DNA of 35,710 nucleotides from Holophagales bacterium UBA2201 (GCA_002327305.1 DCUZ01000027.1:608-36317), one strand, 5' to 3'; shown: positions 23,993-32,428, numbered from the stretch's first letter. Made by a program: numbers and translations. The notes: generated by a model not told the origin, from the letters alone.

Positions 23993-26298
23993 TGGTCGGC
24001 GTCGGCGTGGTCGGAACGGGTTTGCTGCTGGGGTGGTTGTGGAAAAGGACCTTCGACCCCCTTCCCCGATGGGTCCTTTTCTTCTATCTGGCGCTTCCGG
24101 CCCTTTATCTCTTCCAGCCCCTTTTCATGGAATCCCGTTTCCAGGTCCCGGCATGGGGCGAATACGCCTCGCAATTGATCCCCTTTTCCGCCTATGTCGA
24201 TCCCCCTCCCGTGGCCGAGAACAAACTTCTCGTGGATGTGCCGAGCCAGATCTTTCCGTGGTACGTCCAGGCGCGCTCGGAACTCCTCGCGGGACGGTTC
24301 CCCCTTTACAATCCCCTGGCCGCCTGCGGCATGCCGCTGCTGGAGAACGCCCAGGCGTCCCTGTTCTCCCTCCCCCTGCTGGCCACCCTCTGGGTGACCC
24401 CCCTGAAGGGCCTGACGGCCGCCGTGTTCCTGCAGATCTTCCTGACCCTCCTGTTCACGCACGCCTTCCTGAGATCGCTCGACTGTTCCCTGCGCGCGTC
24501 GCTGTTCGGAAGCGTCTCTTTCGCTTTTTCCGCCTTCGCCGTGGCCTGGATGTACTTCCCGATCATGCGGGTGCTCCCCGGCCTGCCCCTGATGCTCTAC
24601 GCCGTGGAGATGGTCCGCCGGGAGGGCCGGCGGCGGCACGTCGCCCTCCTGTCCCTGTCCATGGCCCAGATGGTGGTGGCGGGAAATCCGGAGTGCGCCT
24701 TCTTCTTCATCGGGTTCGGCCTGGTCCATGCCGGGTGGGCCCTGGCCCGCCGGCCCAAGGCCCTGGTGCAGGTCCTGGGGGCGGGGGGGGCGGCCCTGCT
24801 CCTGTCGGCGTTTTTCTGGCTCCCTTTCCTGGACTACCTCCCCCGATCGGGCAAATACAACTGGGTGCGCACCCTCGACCCCTCCATCTGGCTGAATCCT
24901 CCGTTCGATGCCTCGTCCCTGATCCCCAGCGTCATGCCGCTCTATTACGGTCTTCCCACCCACACATTTTTCAACGACGCCCACAATTTCAATTTCATGG
25001 CCGGCTACGCCGGGGCGCTCTCCCTGTTCTTCGCCGCCTGGGCCCTGCCGTCCTGGAGGCGGCGTCCCGTGCCTTTTTACGCGGGGATGGGCCTCCTGGT
25101 CGTCGCCGCCCTGATCAACCTGCCTCCGGTGTCCACCCTGCTCCGGCACATGCCCATTGTGCAATTCGCCGAATTCGGGCGATTGCGCGCGCTTCTTGCC
25201 CTGGTCCTGGTGGTCCTGGGCAGTATCGGATTGGATGCCTTCTTTTCCCGCTCCCGTCCACCGGCATGGCCTGCCGCCCTGCTGGCGGGCCTGCTCCTGG
25301 CCCTGGCCTTCACCTCTCCCGCATGGGACTCGGCCCCGCCGCTCTTTTTGGTAAAACTGACGGCGGGCGCGGTCGCCCTGCTCGTCTTCGCGTTCCTGGC
25401 GCGGTTGCGCCGCGGAGCGTTCGCGGCCGTGATGCTCCTGCTGGCGCTCGACCTGATCTGGCCGCTGTGGGGCCTGAACCCCGTCTACCCCGCGGCGATC
25501 GCCCCCCGCGCCACCCCCGCGGTCCGGTTGCTTCAGGAACGGGGCGAAGAGGGAAGGTTCGTGGCGGAGGGGGTGCAATTCATGCCGAACGTCAATGCCC
25601 TGTATGGCCTCGAGGACGTCCGGTTCAACGACCCCATGACCCCATGGACCTATTTCCGGTTCGTCAAGGCGCGCGGCCTGATCCAGGACGCGTATTGGCG
25701 CGGCTGGATCCGTTTTGAGGACCCTGCGATGGATTTCCTGGGGATCCGCTCCATTCTCAAGGTACCCGACCAGCCCCTCCCAGGGCGCGAGCCGCTTCAT
25801 CGGGGCGGGGACGGCTGGGTGTACGACAATCCGGGGGCCATGCCGCGCTTTTTCTTTCCGGCCTCCGCAACGCCGGCCCCCGGGGGGGAGGCCTTGTGGG
25901 AAGGGTTGGCCGGCCTGGACCTGCGCCGGGAGGCGCTGGCATCGGGGATCTCCAGGCCGATCGCGCGGGGGAACGCCGAAGTCGTCTCGATTAGGGCCCT
26001 CTCCCCGACGGAATACCGCGTGTCCGTGCGGGCCGACGGCGAACGGGTCCTGGTCGCGTCCTTGCCCAACCTGCGGCCCTGGAAGGCGGAGGCCGCCGGG
26101 GCGCCCCTTCCGAAACTCACCGTCAACGGCCACTTTTGCGGATGGATCCTCCCGCCCGGGGAGTATGCGGTCTCCATCCGGTACCACCACACGGTTTTCA
26201 AGATCGGGATGGCGCTGACGGCCCTGGGGCTCCTTCTCGGGGGGGCCTACCTCTTCAGCGCCCGCAGGATCTCTTCGGCCTCCACGCGGACGATGTAG
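23992..26298 (+). CDS. YfhO-family large membrane protein
   Basis: A 768-residue protein with about 12 or more hydrophobic helices across residues 1-500 and a soluble C-terminal part (about 510-735) before a last membrane helix (MALTALGLLLGGAYLF). The order of segments fits YfhO/GT-C-like membrane proteins: an early loop with QIFPWYVQARSELLAGRFPLYNPLAACGMPLLENAQ, the YfhO signature region, then helices. In Gram-positives YfhO takes part in glycosylating lipoteichoic acid; in Gram-negatives the function is poorly known and likely involves polyprenyl-linked sugars. The 3' end overlaps the small convergent gene at 26247 by 52 bp. The start follows a coupling frame; an alternative start was not seen. 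Confidence 0.85.
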   Translation: MVGVGVVGTGLLLGWLWKRTFDPLPRWVLFFYLALPALYLFQPLFMESRFQVPAWGEYASQLIPFSAYVDPPPVAENKLLVDVPSQIFPWYVQARSELLAGRFPLYNPLAACGMPLLENAQASLFSLPLLATLWVTPLKGLTAAVFLQIFLTLLFTHAFLRSLDCSLRASLFGSVSFAFSAFAVAWMYFPIMRVLPGLPLMLYAVEMVRREGRRRHVALLSLSMAQMVVAGNPECAFFFIGFGLVHAGWALARRPKALVQVLGAGGAALLLSAFFWLPFLDYLPRSGKYNWVRTLDPSIWLNPPFDASSLIPSVMPLYYGLPTHTFFNDAHNFNFMAGYAGALSLFFAAWALPSWRRRPVPFYAGMGLLVVAALINLPPVSTLLRHMPIVQFAEFGRLRALLALVLVVLGSIGLDAFFSRSRPPAWPAALLAGLLLALAFTSPAWDSAPPLFLVKLTAGAVALLVFAFLARLRRGAFAAVMLLLALDLIWPLWGLNPVYPAAIAPRATPAVRLLQERGEEGRFVAEGVQFMPNVNALYGLEDVRFNDPMTPWTYFRFVKARGLIQDAYWRGWIRFEDPAMDFLGIRSILKVPDQPLPGREPLHRGGDGWVYDNPGAMPRFFFPASATPAPGGEALWEGLAGLDLRREALASGISRPIARGNAEVVSIRALSPTEYRVSVRADGERVLVASLPNLRPWKAEAAGAPLPKLTVNGHFCGWILPPGEYAVSIRYHHTVFKIGMALTALGLLLGGAYLFSARRISSASTRTM

Positions 26299-26507
26299 GC
26301 GTTGTCCCAATTGAATCCGGTCCTCCCGAGGACCTTGCGGCAGGCCTGCGCCACCTTTTCCGAACCCTCAGGGTCCAGAAGACCGTTGATGGCCATTTTC
26401 CCCAACGAGCGAAGGGACTTGGCCCTGACGGGGGCCATGGGGTCGGTCAGCGTCGTGGCGGAGTCGGCGACCCGGGCGGGGATCGATTCGGGCTTCCGCA
26501 CCTCCAC
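26247..26507 (-). CDS. Small HEAT-like protein of unknown function
   Basis: An 86-residue frame from GTG at 26507. One HEAT-like motif is visible (LTDPMAPVRAKSLRSLGKMA), followed by a second helical pair (GSEKVAQACRKVLGRTG, then IVRVEAEEILRALKR). No catalytic residues are seen. It starts 22 bp after the stop of the large amidase gene and probably lies on its transcript. It overlaps the end of the convergent YfhO-like gene by 52 bp. No convincing ribosome-binding site precedes the GTG, so it could be a remnant of a larger HEAT protein. The residue pattern, though, is coding-like. Confidence 0.5.
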   Translation of the reverse strand: MEVRKPESIPARVADSATTLTDPMAPVRAKSLRSLGKMAINGLLDPEGSEKVAQACRKVLGRTGFNWDNAYIVRVEAEEILRALKR

Positions 26508-26528
26508 CCTTTTGTCTGGTCGGTCGCG

Positions 26529-29500
26529 CTATTTTTCCCACCGCACCGCGTCGGCGATGACGACGAACCCCTCGGGCTCGGCGTCGTCGAGGGTGACGGT
26601 GTAGGTCTGCCCCGATTCGAGCCAGTGGGGTCCCAGGGCGACCCACTGCCCGCCGTTGACCCGCTGGTTCACCAGATGGAGCTGTTCCCCCCCCGCGCGG
26701 CTGACCCGGAAGCGGGCCTGGTCGGAGCGGTTGGCCCCCTGGGGATACCAGACGGAGACGGTGTAGAGCCCGCGCTCCCTGACCCCGAACGACCAGGCCG
26801 CCAGGGCCGCCCCCACGCCGCCGGTGGCGTGGTACCGGTAATCAGGGCCGTACTTGCCGGCGGCGGAGTCCCCCACGGACCAACTTCCCGTGAACTCCGC
26901 CTCGTCGTTGTCCCTCACCGCCTGCAAAACCGGCCCCTCCCGGTTCCCCGCCGCGTCCACCGCCTCGACGCGGTAGAACCAGCAGGCACCGGGGTCGGGC
27001 CCACCGGGGTCGGGGTGGAACGGGGCGGCCGTCTGCCACGGCGGCTCGTCGAACCGCCCGGGGTCGGGGGAGCGGAAGAGCTCGTAATGCCCCATCGTCT
27101 CGCCTCCGCCCAGGCGGTCTTGGGTGACCGCTTCCCACCGCCAGGCCTCCGTCGCGCCGTCCCAACGGAGGGAGTCGCCCACCGGCCGCGGCGACACCGT
27201 GTCCCCGGGGGTGGGGGAGAAGGCGACCTGGAGAGCGTACGGCCCGGGATACTGGGTGCCGCCGGAGCCGGTCCAGGTGTCGCAGACGATCAAATAGGTC
27301 CCCGGCTCGACCGCGACGGTGAAGGTGGAATCGTTCCGAACGACGCAGAAGGCGGGGTCGCACGCCAGAAGGAGGTGGATGTCGATGTCCACCCCCGACC
27401 CGTCGGTGACGGTGACCGTGAGGTCGCCCGGCCGGTCGATGGCCACCCGGTAGATCACCTCCGGACCGGCCTCGTTGACGGCGGGGGCGCAGGAGTATCC
27501 GTTGAACAGGGCCGGCTTGCCGGTGGTGTCGTTGTCATCGACGAAGGGGAACCCCGTGATGGAGATGGCCCCCGCGCAGGGGTCGGCCGCGACCGCGCCG
27601 AAGAAATCGAGGATGTCGGCCATCAAGGCCGCCCGGGCGGCCTCCCCGACGACGGTTTCGAATGGAAACCCGAAGGTGACCGCCTTGAAGGGGCCCGCGC
27701 CGTATTGCACCCCGGCCGTCCCCCCCGCCCCGCCCGAATAGGTCAGGCAGGCCACGGCCCCGCCCACGGGGGTGAGCCGGTCGGGATACTCGGCGTCGTA
27801 CTCCCCGTGGGAGCCGTCGTCGAAGGCGAAGGGGGCGTTGCCCTCGAAGATCCCCCCCGCGGCCGGAACGACGGCGTAGGTCCCGGCGTCGTCCCCGGCG
27901 TAGTCGGCCTTGAGGTAGTTGTTGTAGAAGGCCGCGCCGTTCCCCATATGGTCCAGGTCCCACCCGATCTCGGCGCCGCTGGCGAAGAGGTTGCCGCCCC
28001 CGTCGAGATAGGCCTGGAGGAGGGCCTGCTCGGCGGCGTCGAAAGTGCGGTCCGTCGTGGATTCCTCGCCCGAGAACCAGAGGACCGCGCCGTATCCGGC
28101 GAGGGGGACCTCCCCGCCGCGGACCGCCTCGTGGGAAGCGGAGTCGAAGGCCGAGCCATAGGCGTCCACGGCGCGGGCGAAGGGAAGGATGTACCGGTAG
28201 GAGTTCATCCGGTCCACATACCCCCGGTGGAGGGCGTTGGTACTGTAAGGGTCGTCGGTGACCACGGATAGGCTATGGTCCATACGGTCGAACCCCGCGA
28301 CGATGAGGACCGGCGCGGCCCCGGCACCGACGCGGACCGCCAGGGTCTCGGTGGGGAACGATTCCCCTCCGGGATTGGTGGCGGCAACGCGATAGTAATA
28401 GACGGTCCCGGCGCTGACGGCGGCGTCGGTGTAGGAGGTCCCCGCCGCCGCCGTGCCGTTGTCGAACCCCAGGCCGTCGATGCTCCTGTAGACCGTGTAT
28501 CCCGTGGCGGCGTCGCCGTAGAGTCCGCCGTGGGCGGAATAGGGGGGCGCCCCCCATTCCACGCGCACCTTCCCGGTGCCGTCGTTGCGGACCCGCAGGT
28601 TCACCGGGGGCTCGGGCAGGAGGGTGTAGGACAAGCCGTCGCGGGCGGCGAAGTACTTGACGATGCCCTGATAGACCGCTCGGGCGCAGATCAGCCGGAA
28701 AACCGGGTTGCGCAGATGCGCCGCGTCGGTGACGTTGTCGTGGTAGGCCATTTCGAAGAGTGCGGCCGGCATCTCGGGGTTATTGGAGGGGTTGAGCTCA
28801 CCGTACCAGTTGGTGTGAAGGCCCCGATTGGGCCAGGCGGCGTCGTATCCGGCCCGCAGGTCGGCGATGATCTCCGCGTGGACGGCGTTACGCAGTTCCA
28901 GCCCCCCCACCACGCCGTTAAAGGGGTAATCCCATCCCCCCGAGGCGTAGGCGAAAGACGAGGTCCCCCGGCCTGTCCCGTCGTAGGCATTGGAGTGCCA
29001 GGAAATGTAGACGGGGTCCTCCCACGACTCGTTTTCCCACGCCGCATAGCGGGGCATGGCGTTGACCGTGGATGAACCGCAGGTGGCGGAGGGACATCCC
29101 ATGAAGTTGGCGTGGTAGACCCCCGACTCCTCGAACCGGGGCCAGCCGCTGGCGGAGGGCTCCCCGAAGGGCTTCTGCGTCCCCGTCCCACCCCCCAGTC
29201 GGACGGCGTCGGCGGCGACATAGTTGCCCGCCTCGGCGCTCTGGTTCGAGACGGTCACCGCGCCGGTGGAGGGGCTGGAGCCGGCGGCGAAGTGGAAGCG
29301 CCCCAGGTCCTTCCAGGTGGCGCCGTCCCGCTCCTGGTTCAGCACGACGACGGTGCTTCCCCCGGTGTGCCGGATGGTGATCTTAACATCGGTCGCATTC
29401 TCGGCGGTGCCGCGGAACCAGTAGTAGACATTGTGGAACCCGGCCGCGGGAATCGTGGGAACGAACGTAGCGGCGGCGGTTTCCGTAGCGTTGACCAGGG

Positions 29501-30422
29501 CCCGGCGATAGGCCCCGCCATAGGCGGACGCGTGGGTGACGGTGGTCCAGGTCCCCGTCTCCGAATAGCCGCTCCCTCCGTTGTCCAGGATCGTCATGTA
29601 AGGGGTCATGTCCCGCTCGCGGCAGGTGTAGACCCCCGCCCCGGCGTTCCAGAGATAATGCGTTAGAAAGGTCAGGACCGACTCGGCGTTGGAGTGGTCC
29701 TCGATGAGGTTATGGGTGTTCCCCCGCTGGGTGGCCCACCGTCCCAGTGTCGAACTGTAATACCATCCGTGGCCCGGACTCAGGAAGACGCTCCTGCCGG
29801 AGAGAAATCCGGCCGGCTGGCCCTGCCCCCCCGCGGGGGGTTGGCCCGTTCCGCGCAGAGGGTCCGGCTCTTCGAGTTCGCTCTCCTTTTGCGGGACGGA
29901 GACCGGCGGCGGGAGAAAATGGTCGAGGGGGTGGTGGAATCCATCCCGGGGGTCGCGGACCATCAGGACATGGCGGGTGACGGCCGGAACGGCCCGGCTC
30001 AGTCCCAGGAAAAGGTCGGAAAGGAACTGCCCCCGCTCGTCGTCGAGCCCGCGCAGATAGTCCGGAGGGAGCGAGATGAAAAAGCCCCCCTGGTCGCCGC
30101 GGACGCGCACCTCGTCCACGACCAGCCCCTCGGGCAGGGCCCTCGAGAGCGACCGCGCGCTCTCCGCCCGGTCCGGCCCCAACAGGGCCGCCCGCGCCGC
30201 CGCCCCCAGGACCGCCTCCCCACGGCGGTCGGCATCGCCCTCCAGCCAGAGGCGCCCGCGAAGATCGGGGTCGACCCGCCCGGACCAGACCAGATATCCG
30301 CTCTCATCGAAGAGGGGGACTGAGTAGTCGTGGTCCGTTTCCTGAAGAGGTTCCGGCACCACGATGTCCGCCCCCCACGCGAAAGGAGCCCAGAACAGGA
30401 AGAGGACCGCCAACGATCGCAT
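26529..30422 (-). CDS. Very large secreted N-acetylmuramoyl-L-alanine amidase-type protein with golvesin and FN3 domains
   Basis: A 1297-residue secreted protein with a signal peptide (1-17). Zinc-amidase (Amidase_3) residues are spread over 210-595: His218 in SPGHGW, Glu241 in LIEDH, His476 in ISWHSNAY, and the catalytic-type Glu557 in PAALFEMAYHDN. About 130 residues (280-410) inserted between them form a golvesin-like beta domain. Next come an FN3 domain (about 603-700), a region like a ThuA/GATase fold (PVLIVAGFD to ILDFFGA), a PPC-like beta domain, an FN3-like part, and a second golvesin-like domain at the C-terminus. Such proteins are often labelled xanthan lyase or golvesin proteins; cutting peptidoglycan or a related polymer outside the cell is likely. 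The -10 box at 30429-30434 lies 6 nt before the ATG. Confidence 0.8.
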   Translation of the reverse strand: MRSLAVLFLFWAPFAWGADIVVPEPLQETDHDYSVPLFDESGYLVWSGRVDPDLRGRLWLEGDADRRGEAVLGAAARAALLGPDRAESARSLSRALPEGLVVDEVRVRGDQGGFFISLPPDYLRGLDDERGQFLSDLFLGLSRAVPAVTRHVLMVRDPRDGFHHPLDHFLPPPVSVPQKESELEEPDPLRGTGQPPAGGQGQPAGFLSGRSVFLSPGHGWYYSSTLGRWATQRGNTHNLIEDHSNAESVLTFLTHYLWNAGAGVYTCRERDMTPYMTILDNGGSGYSETGTWTTVTHASAYGGAYRRALVNATETAAATFVPTIPAAGFHNVYYWFRGTAENATDVKITIRHTGGSTVVVLNQERDGATWKDLGRFHFAAGSSPSTGAVTVSNQSAEAGNYVAADAVRLGGGTGTQKPFGEPSASGWPRFEESGVYHANFMGCPSATCGSSTVNAMPRYAAWENESWEDPVYISWHSNAYDGTGRGTSSFAYASGGWDYPFNGVVGGLELRNAVHAEIIADLRAGYDAAWPNRGLHTNWYGELNPSNNPEMPAALFEMAYHDNVTDAAHLRNPVFRLICARAVYQGIVKYFAARDGLSYTLLPEPPVNLRVRNDGTGKVRVEWGAPPYSAHGGLYGDAATGYTVYRSIDGLGFDNGTAAAGTSYTDAAVSAGTVYYYRVAATNPGGESFPTETLAVRVGAGAAPVLIVAGFDRMDHSLSVVTDDPYSTNALHRGYVDRMNSYRYILPFARAVDAYGSAFDSASHEAVRGGEVPLAGYGAVLWFSGEESTTDRTFDAAEQALLQAYLDGGGNLFASGAEIGWDLDHMGNGAAFYNNYLKADYAGDDAGTYAVVPAAGGIFEGNAPFAFDDGSHGEYDAEYPDRLTPVGGAVACLTYSGGAGGTAGVQYGAGPFKAVTFGFPFETVVGEAARAALMADILDFFGAVAADPCAGAISITGFPFVDDNDTTGKPALFNGYSCAPAVNEAGPEVIYRVAIDRPGDLTVTVTDGSGVDIDIHLLLACDPAFCVVRNDSTFTVAVEPGTYLIVCDTWTGSGGTQYPGPYALQVAFSPTPGDTVSPRPVGDSLRWDGATEAWRWEAVTQDRLGGGETMGHYELFRSPDPGRFDEPPWQTAAPFHPDPGGPDPGACWFYRVEAVDAAGNREGPVLQAVRDNDEAEFTGSWSVGDSAAGKYGPDYRYHATGGVGAALAAWSFGVRERGLYTVSVWYPQGANRSDQARFRVSRAGGEQLHLVNQRVNGGQWVALGPHWLESGQTYTVTLDDAEPEGFVVIADAVRWEK

Positions 30423-30428
30423 GAGGGT

Positions 30429-30434
30429 ATTTTA
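30429..30434 (-). promoter_or_regulatory. -10-like TAAAAT, 6 nt before the amidase start
   Basis: TAAAAT on the minus strand, then ACCCTC, then ATG. The -35 region is only a T-run (TTTTAT), which is also the T-run of the small-RNA terminator. No ribosome-binding site precedes the ATG, which fits a leaderless start. Confidence 0.4.
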
Positions 30435-30449
30435 CCCGCTTACGGCGGA

Positions 30450-30482
30450 AAATAAAAAGTCCCTCCCCGGATGGGGAGGGAC
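30450..30482 (-). terminator. Rho-independent terminator of the small RNA
   Basis: On the minus strand: a 10-bp perfect stem (GTCCCTCCCC / GGGGAGGGAC, arms 30473-30482 and 30459-30468) with a 4-nt loop, then TTTTTATTT. On the plus strand no T-run follows the stem, so direction is clear. Confidence 0.85.
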
Positions 30483-30606
30483 GTGCAGGAGGGTGGTACC
30501 ATTATTTATGGCTCTTTCTGATCGTTGACGATCGATAGGTACCGGGGCGCACCTTTCCCCTATTCGGAGACCATGAACATAGGCGCCCTTGTCATGGGTT
30601 TTGTGG
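30451..30606 (-). ncRNA. Unrecognised structured small RNA (about 150 nt)
   Basis: Bounded by a perfect-consensus promoter (30612-30639) and a strong terminator (30450-30482). Pairings visible on the RNA strand: GGGCGC with GCGCCC and inside it CTAT with ATAG (bases 30549-30590); CCATGA (from 30597) with TCATGG, which crosses the first helix and so would make a pseudoknot; a GATCG-TCAA-CGATC hairpin; and two GGTACC palindromes. An 11-codon frame (30560-30595, MTRAPMFMVSE) without a ribosome-binding site lies near the 5' end. I checked by eye for 6S, SRP, tmRNA, RNase P, T-box and common riboswitch signatures and found no match. It is either a free small RNA or a leader that ends before the amidase gene. 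Confidence 0.7.
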
Positions 30607-30611
30607 CGCGA

Positions 30612-30639
30612 ATTATAGCAGTTTAAAAGAAGTTGTCAA
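30612..30639 (-). promoter_or_regulatory. Perfect-consensus sigma-70 promoter of the small RNA
   Basis: On the minus strand: TTGACA (30634-30639), 16-bp AT-rich spacer, TATAAT (30612-30617). Both hexamers match the consensus exactly, the only such pair noticed in the window. Confidence 0.85.
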
Positions 30640-30764
30640 GGGGATTTTCGAAAAAGAGCGATTGGGCGCACCAAACGAAATTTCAGCGAAACCCTCCTCT
30701 CAATCGGAAAATCCAAGTGATTTCAGAACCGCAGGTCGAAGGCCCTGCACCCCATCTCCGGAAT

Positions 30765-30793
30765 GCGGCGCCGATTCTCCCGTCGGCCGCCCC
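30765..30793. repeat. 29-bp hairpin repeat, copy 1
   Basis: Folds as GGCG-CCGA / TCGG-C-CGCC with an 8-base loop (TTCTCCCG) and one bulged C. A second copy, in the same direction, lies at 32393-32421; 27 of 29 bases are identical. The two copies flank the gene at 30826-32343. Confidence 0.7.
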
Positions 30794-30825
30794 CAGATGC
30801 CACGCATAGCCCAGTCTGCGCTATT

Positions 30826-32343
30826 TCACGGTCGCTCCAGCGGCCGACCGTGGACTGAACCGTCGCAAAGGACCTCCCTGTATTCGTGGATCGCCCCCCC
30901 GAATTCGAATGCCAGCCGAACCACGCAGGCACAGGGGGCGGTGCACCATTCCGGCAGGGGAAGGGAGAGGGTTCCAACCTCCTGGAGCAGGGCGGAATAG
31001 AGGGCCTCCCCCTTCTGCGAGCCCGGGATTTCCAGCCGGACCTCCACGGCGGTGAAGTCCTCCCGGACCCCCGCGGGGCAGGTGCGGGCGAAAGAAATCT
31101 CCAGCCGGCACTCTGTGACGCTGAGGGTCGTCCTCGGCACACAATGATCGCCGTTGGTGAACAGGTACTGGGGATCGGGGGTGTCGTGGAGCCACGCCCG
31201 CCCCTCCCCCGACAGGATCAGGGTGGAGGGGATGCCGTAGGGATGGGGCTGGAGGGAGGAACGGAAGAAATTGAGTCGACCCCGCTCCACGCTTTGGACC
31301 ATCGTCGTCACCGTGCTGTCCACCAGGGTGACGGCGGCGTCGGCGGAAACCCCGAGGAACCCGCCCGAGCCGTCGATGGTGGAATCGAACACCCAGGTCT
31401 CGCTCCACTCCGACCCCAGGATCTCCCCCAGGACCGAGTCCCTCACCAGCAAGCGGGTATCCTCGTAGGGGTAGAGGTTCCAGGTCTGGATGCGGCTGTT
31501 CTGCACGCGGAACGAGCGGTCGGCCACGGGAAGGGTGAAGTCGGCGTAGTCCATGTAGTTGCGCAGGGAGAGCACAGCGTCCTCATAGAGGAGATGTCCG
31601 ACGATGAGGTGGCGGTCCTCGGGATTGTCCAGCAGGGTCACTTGTGAACCGGGCTTGACCAGGAGGGGCCAGAAGGGGATGTTCACCTGTTCCAGCCGAT
31701 AGGAGAAAGCGGTGGAGTCGCCAGGCCCGGGGAAGGTGAAGTCCTGGAGTCCCGGCGGAGGATAGGTGAGCGTGGCGGCGTCGCCGTCCCCGAAGGTGGG
31801 CCACACCCACAGGCGCGTGCGGGCCGAGCTCTCCGGCGCGGGCGGAACGCGGCGCGCTTCGAACCGCCCGTGGTCGAGCAGGATCACTTCGAAGTCGCCG
31901 GTGCAGTCCTCCACCGTAATGCGCCCCCCGCCGTACATCCCCGGCTGGGTCACCCCGGCGGGGTCGAGGAAGAAATCGGAGCCCTGGATGGAGGCGGTGG
32001 CGTCGTCGAGTACGATGATCCCCGCCTGCCAGCCGTTGCTGGAGAACCGGATGGAATCGATCTCGATGCAGCCGGTCTCCAGCGCCGCGAGGAAAAACTG
32101 CCCGTTGTAGGTGGACTTGAGGCGGAAGTCGCAATTATGGACTTTCAGCAGGCCGCCGGCGAAGACGGCGACGAACCCCGTCTGCGTGAAGTTGGCCCGG
32201 ATGTCCAGGACGCCCCCTTCGAGAACGACGATGTTCCCCTCATGGACCGTGGGCGCGGTGATGGTCATGGTCTCGTTGGCGATAAACCAATCCTCGGCGG
32301 TGAGGAAGGCGGAGAAGAGCAAGAGTAATAGGAAGGTCCGCAT
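30826..32343 (-). CDS. Secreted repeat-rich protein, possibly beta-helical
   Basis: A 505-residue protein with a signal peptide (about 1-16, LLLLLFSAFLTAED). The body has short repeating strands of the type found in right-handed beta-helices: TITAPTVHEGNIVVLEGGVL, then 'VHNCDFRL', 'IEIDSIRFSSN', 'VQNSRIQTW', 'VRDSVLGEIL', 'VFDSTIDGSGGF', 'LVDSTVTTM', each ending in a small loop. The C-terminal ~100 residues hold several cysteines (CRLEISFARTCPAG, EWCTAPCACVV) and could be disulphide-bonded. No enzyme motif is seen, so a surface or binding role is as likely as a lyase. It has its own promoter with the -10 box 6 nt before the ATG and is flanked by two copies of a hairpin repeat. Confidence 0.7.
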   Translation of the reverse strand: MRTFLLLLLFSAFLTAEDWFIANETMTITAPTVHEGNIVVLEGGVLDIRANFTQTGFVAVFAGGLLKVHNCDFRLKSTYNGQFFLAALETGCIEIDSIRFSSNGWQAGIIVLDDATASIQGSDFFLDPAGVTQPGMYGGGRITVEDCTGDFEVILLDHGRFEARRVPPAPESSARTRLWVWPTFGDGDAATLTYPPPGLQDFTFPGPGDSTAFSYRLEQVNIPFWPLLVKPGSQVTLLDNPEDRHLIVGHLLYEDAVLSLRNYMDYADFTLPVADRSFRVQNSRIQTWNLYPYEDTRLLVRDSVLGEILGSEWSETWVFDSTIDGSGGFLGVSADAAVTLVDSTVTTMVQSVERGRLNFFRSSLQPHPYGIPSTLILSGEGRAWLHDTPDPQYLFTNGDHCVPRTTLSVTECRLEISFARTCPAGVREDFTAVEVRLEIPGSQKGEALYSALLQEVGTLSLPLPEWCTAPCACVVRLAFEFGGAIHEYREVLCDGSVHGRPLERP

Positions 32344-32349
32344 GAGATT

Positions 32350-32378
32350 ACGATACCCGCAACATGAGATCGATGCAA
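32350..32378 (-). promoter_or_regulatory. Promoter giving a leaderless transcript for the gene at 32343
   Basis: On the minus strand: TTGCAT (32373-32378), 17-bp spacer, TATCGT (32350-32355), then 6 nt (AATCTC) and the ATG. The same -35 box and spacing as the NfeD promoter. Confidence 0.65.
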
Positions 32379-32392
32379 GTGGAGCCTATCCC

Positions 32393-32421
32393 GCGGTGCC
32401 GATTCTCCCGTCGGCCACCCC
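32393..32421. repeat. 29-bp hairpin repeat, copy 2
   Basis: Same element as 30765-30793. The two differences (C to T in the left arm, G to A in the right arm) fall on bases that pair with each other, so the stem is kept. Confidence 0.7.
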
Positions 32422-32428
32422 AATAAAC

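Larger units (their letters stand above)
30423..30825. other. 403-bp intergenic region with small-RNA locus and a hairpin repeat copy
   Basis: Between the amidase gene and the repeat-rich secreted protein gene. It holds the small RNA with its promoter and terminator, the -10 box of the amidase, and one copy of the 29-bp hairpin repeat (30765-30793). Bases 30640-30764 show nothing I can name. Confidence 0.7.

Noticed and set aside
23719..26310. An 863-codon open frame on the minus strand under the YfhO-like gene
   Set aside because: Low-complexity G/P/R/E-rich translation typical of a GC-rich shadow frame; the plus strand has clear membrane-protein homology.
30488..30502. GGAGGGTGGTACCAT on the plus strand resembles the T-box sequence of tRNA-sensing leaders
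   Set aside because: No plus-strand gene lies downstream, the conserved CGCG is missing, and the nearby stem has its T-run only on the minus strand.
30560..30595. 11-codon leader peptide for classical attenuation
   Set aside because: No ribosome-binding site and no run of one amino acid; kept only as a note in the small-RNA entry.
30451..30606. The small RNA as 6S or SRP RNA
   Set aside because: The two ends do not pair into the long rod of 6S RNA, and no GGAAG-type SRP apical loop is present. By-eye check only; a covariance search would settle it.
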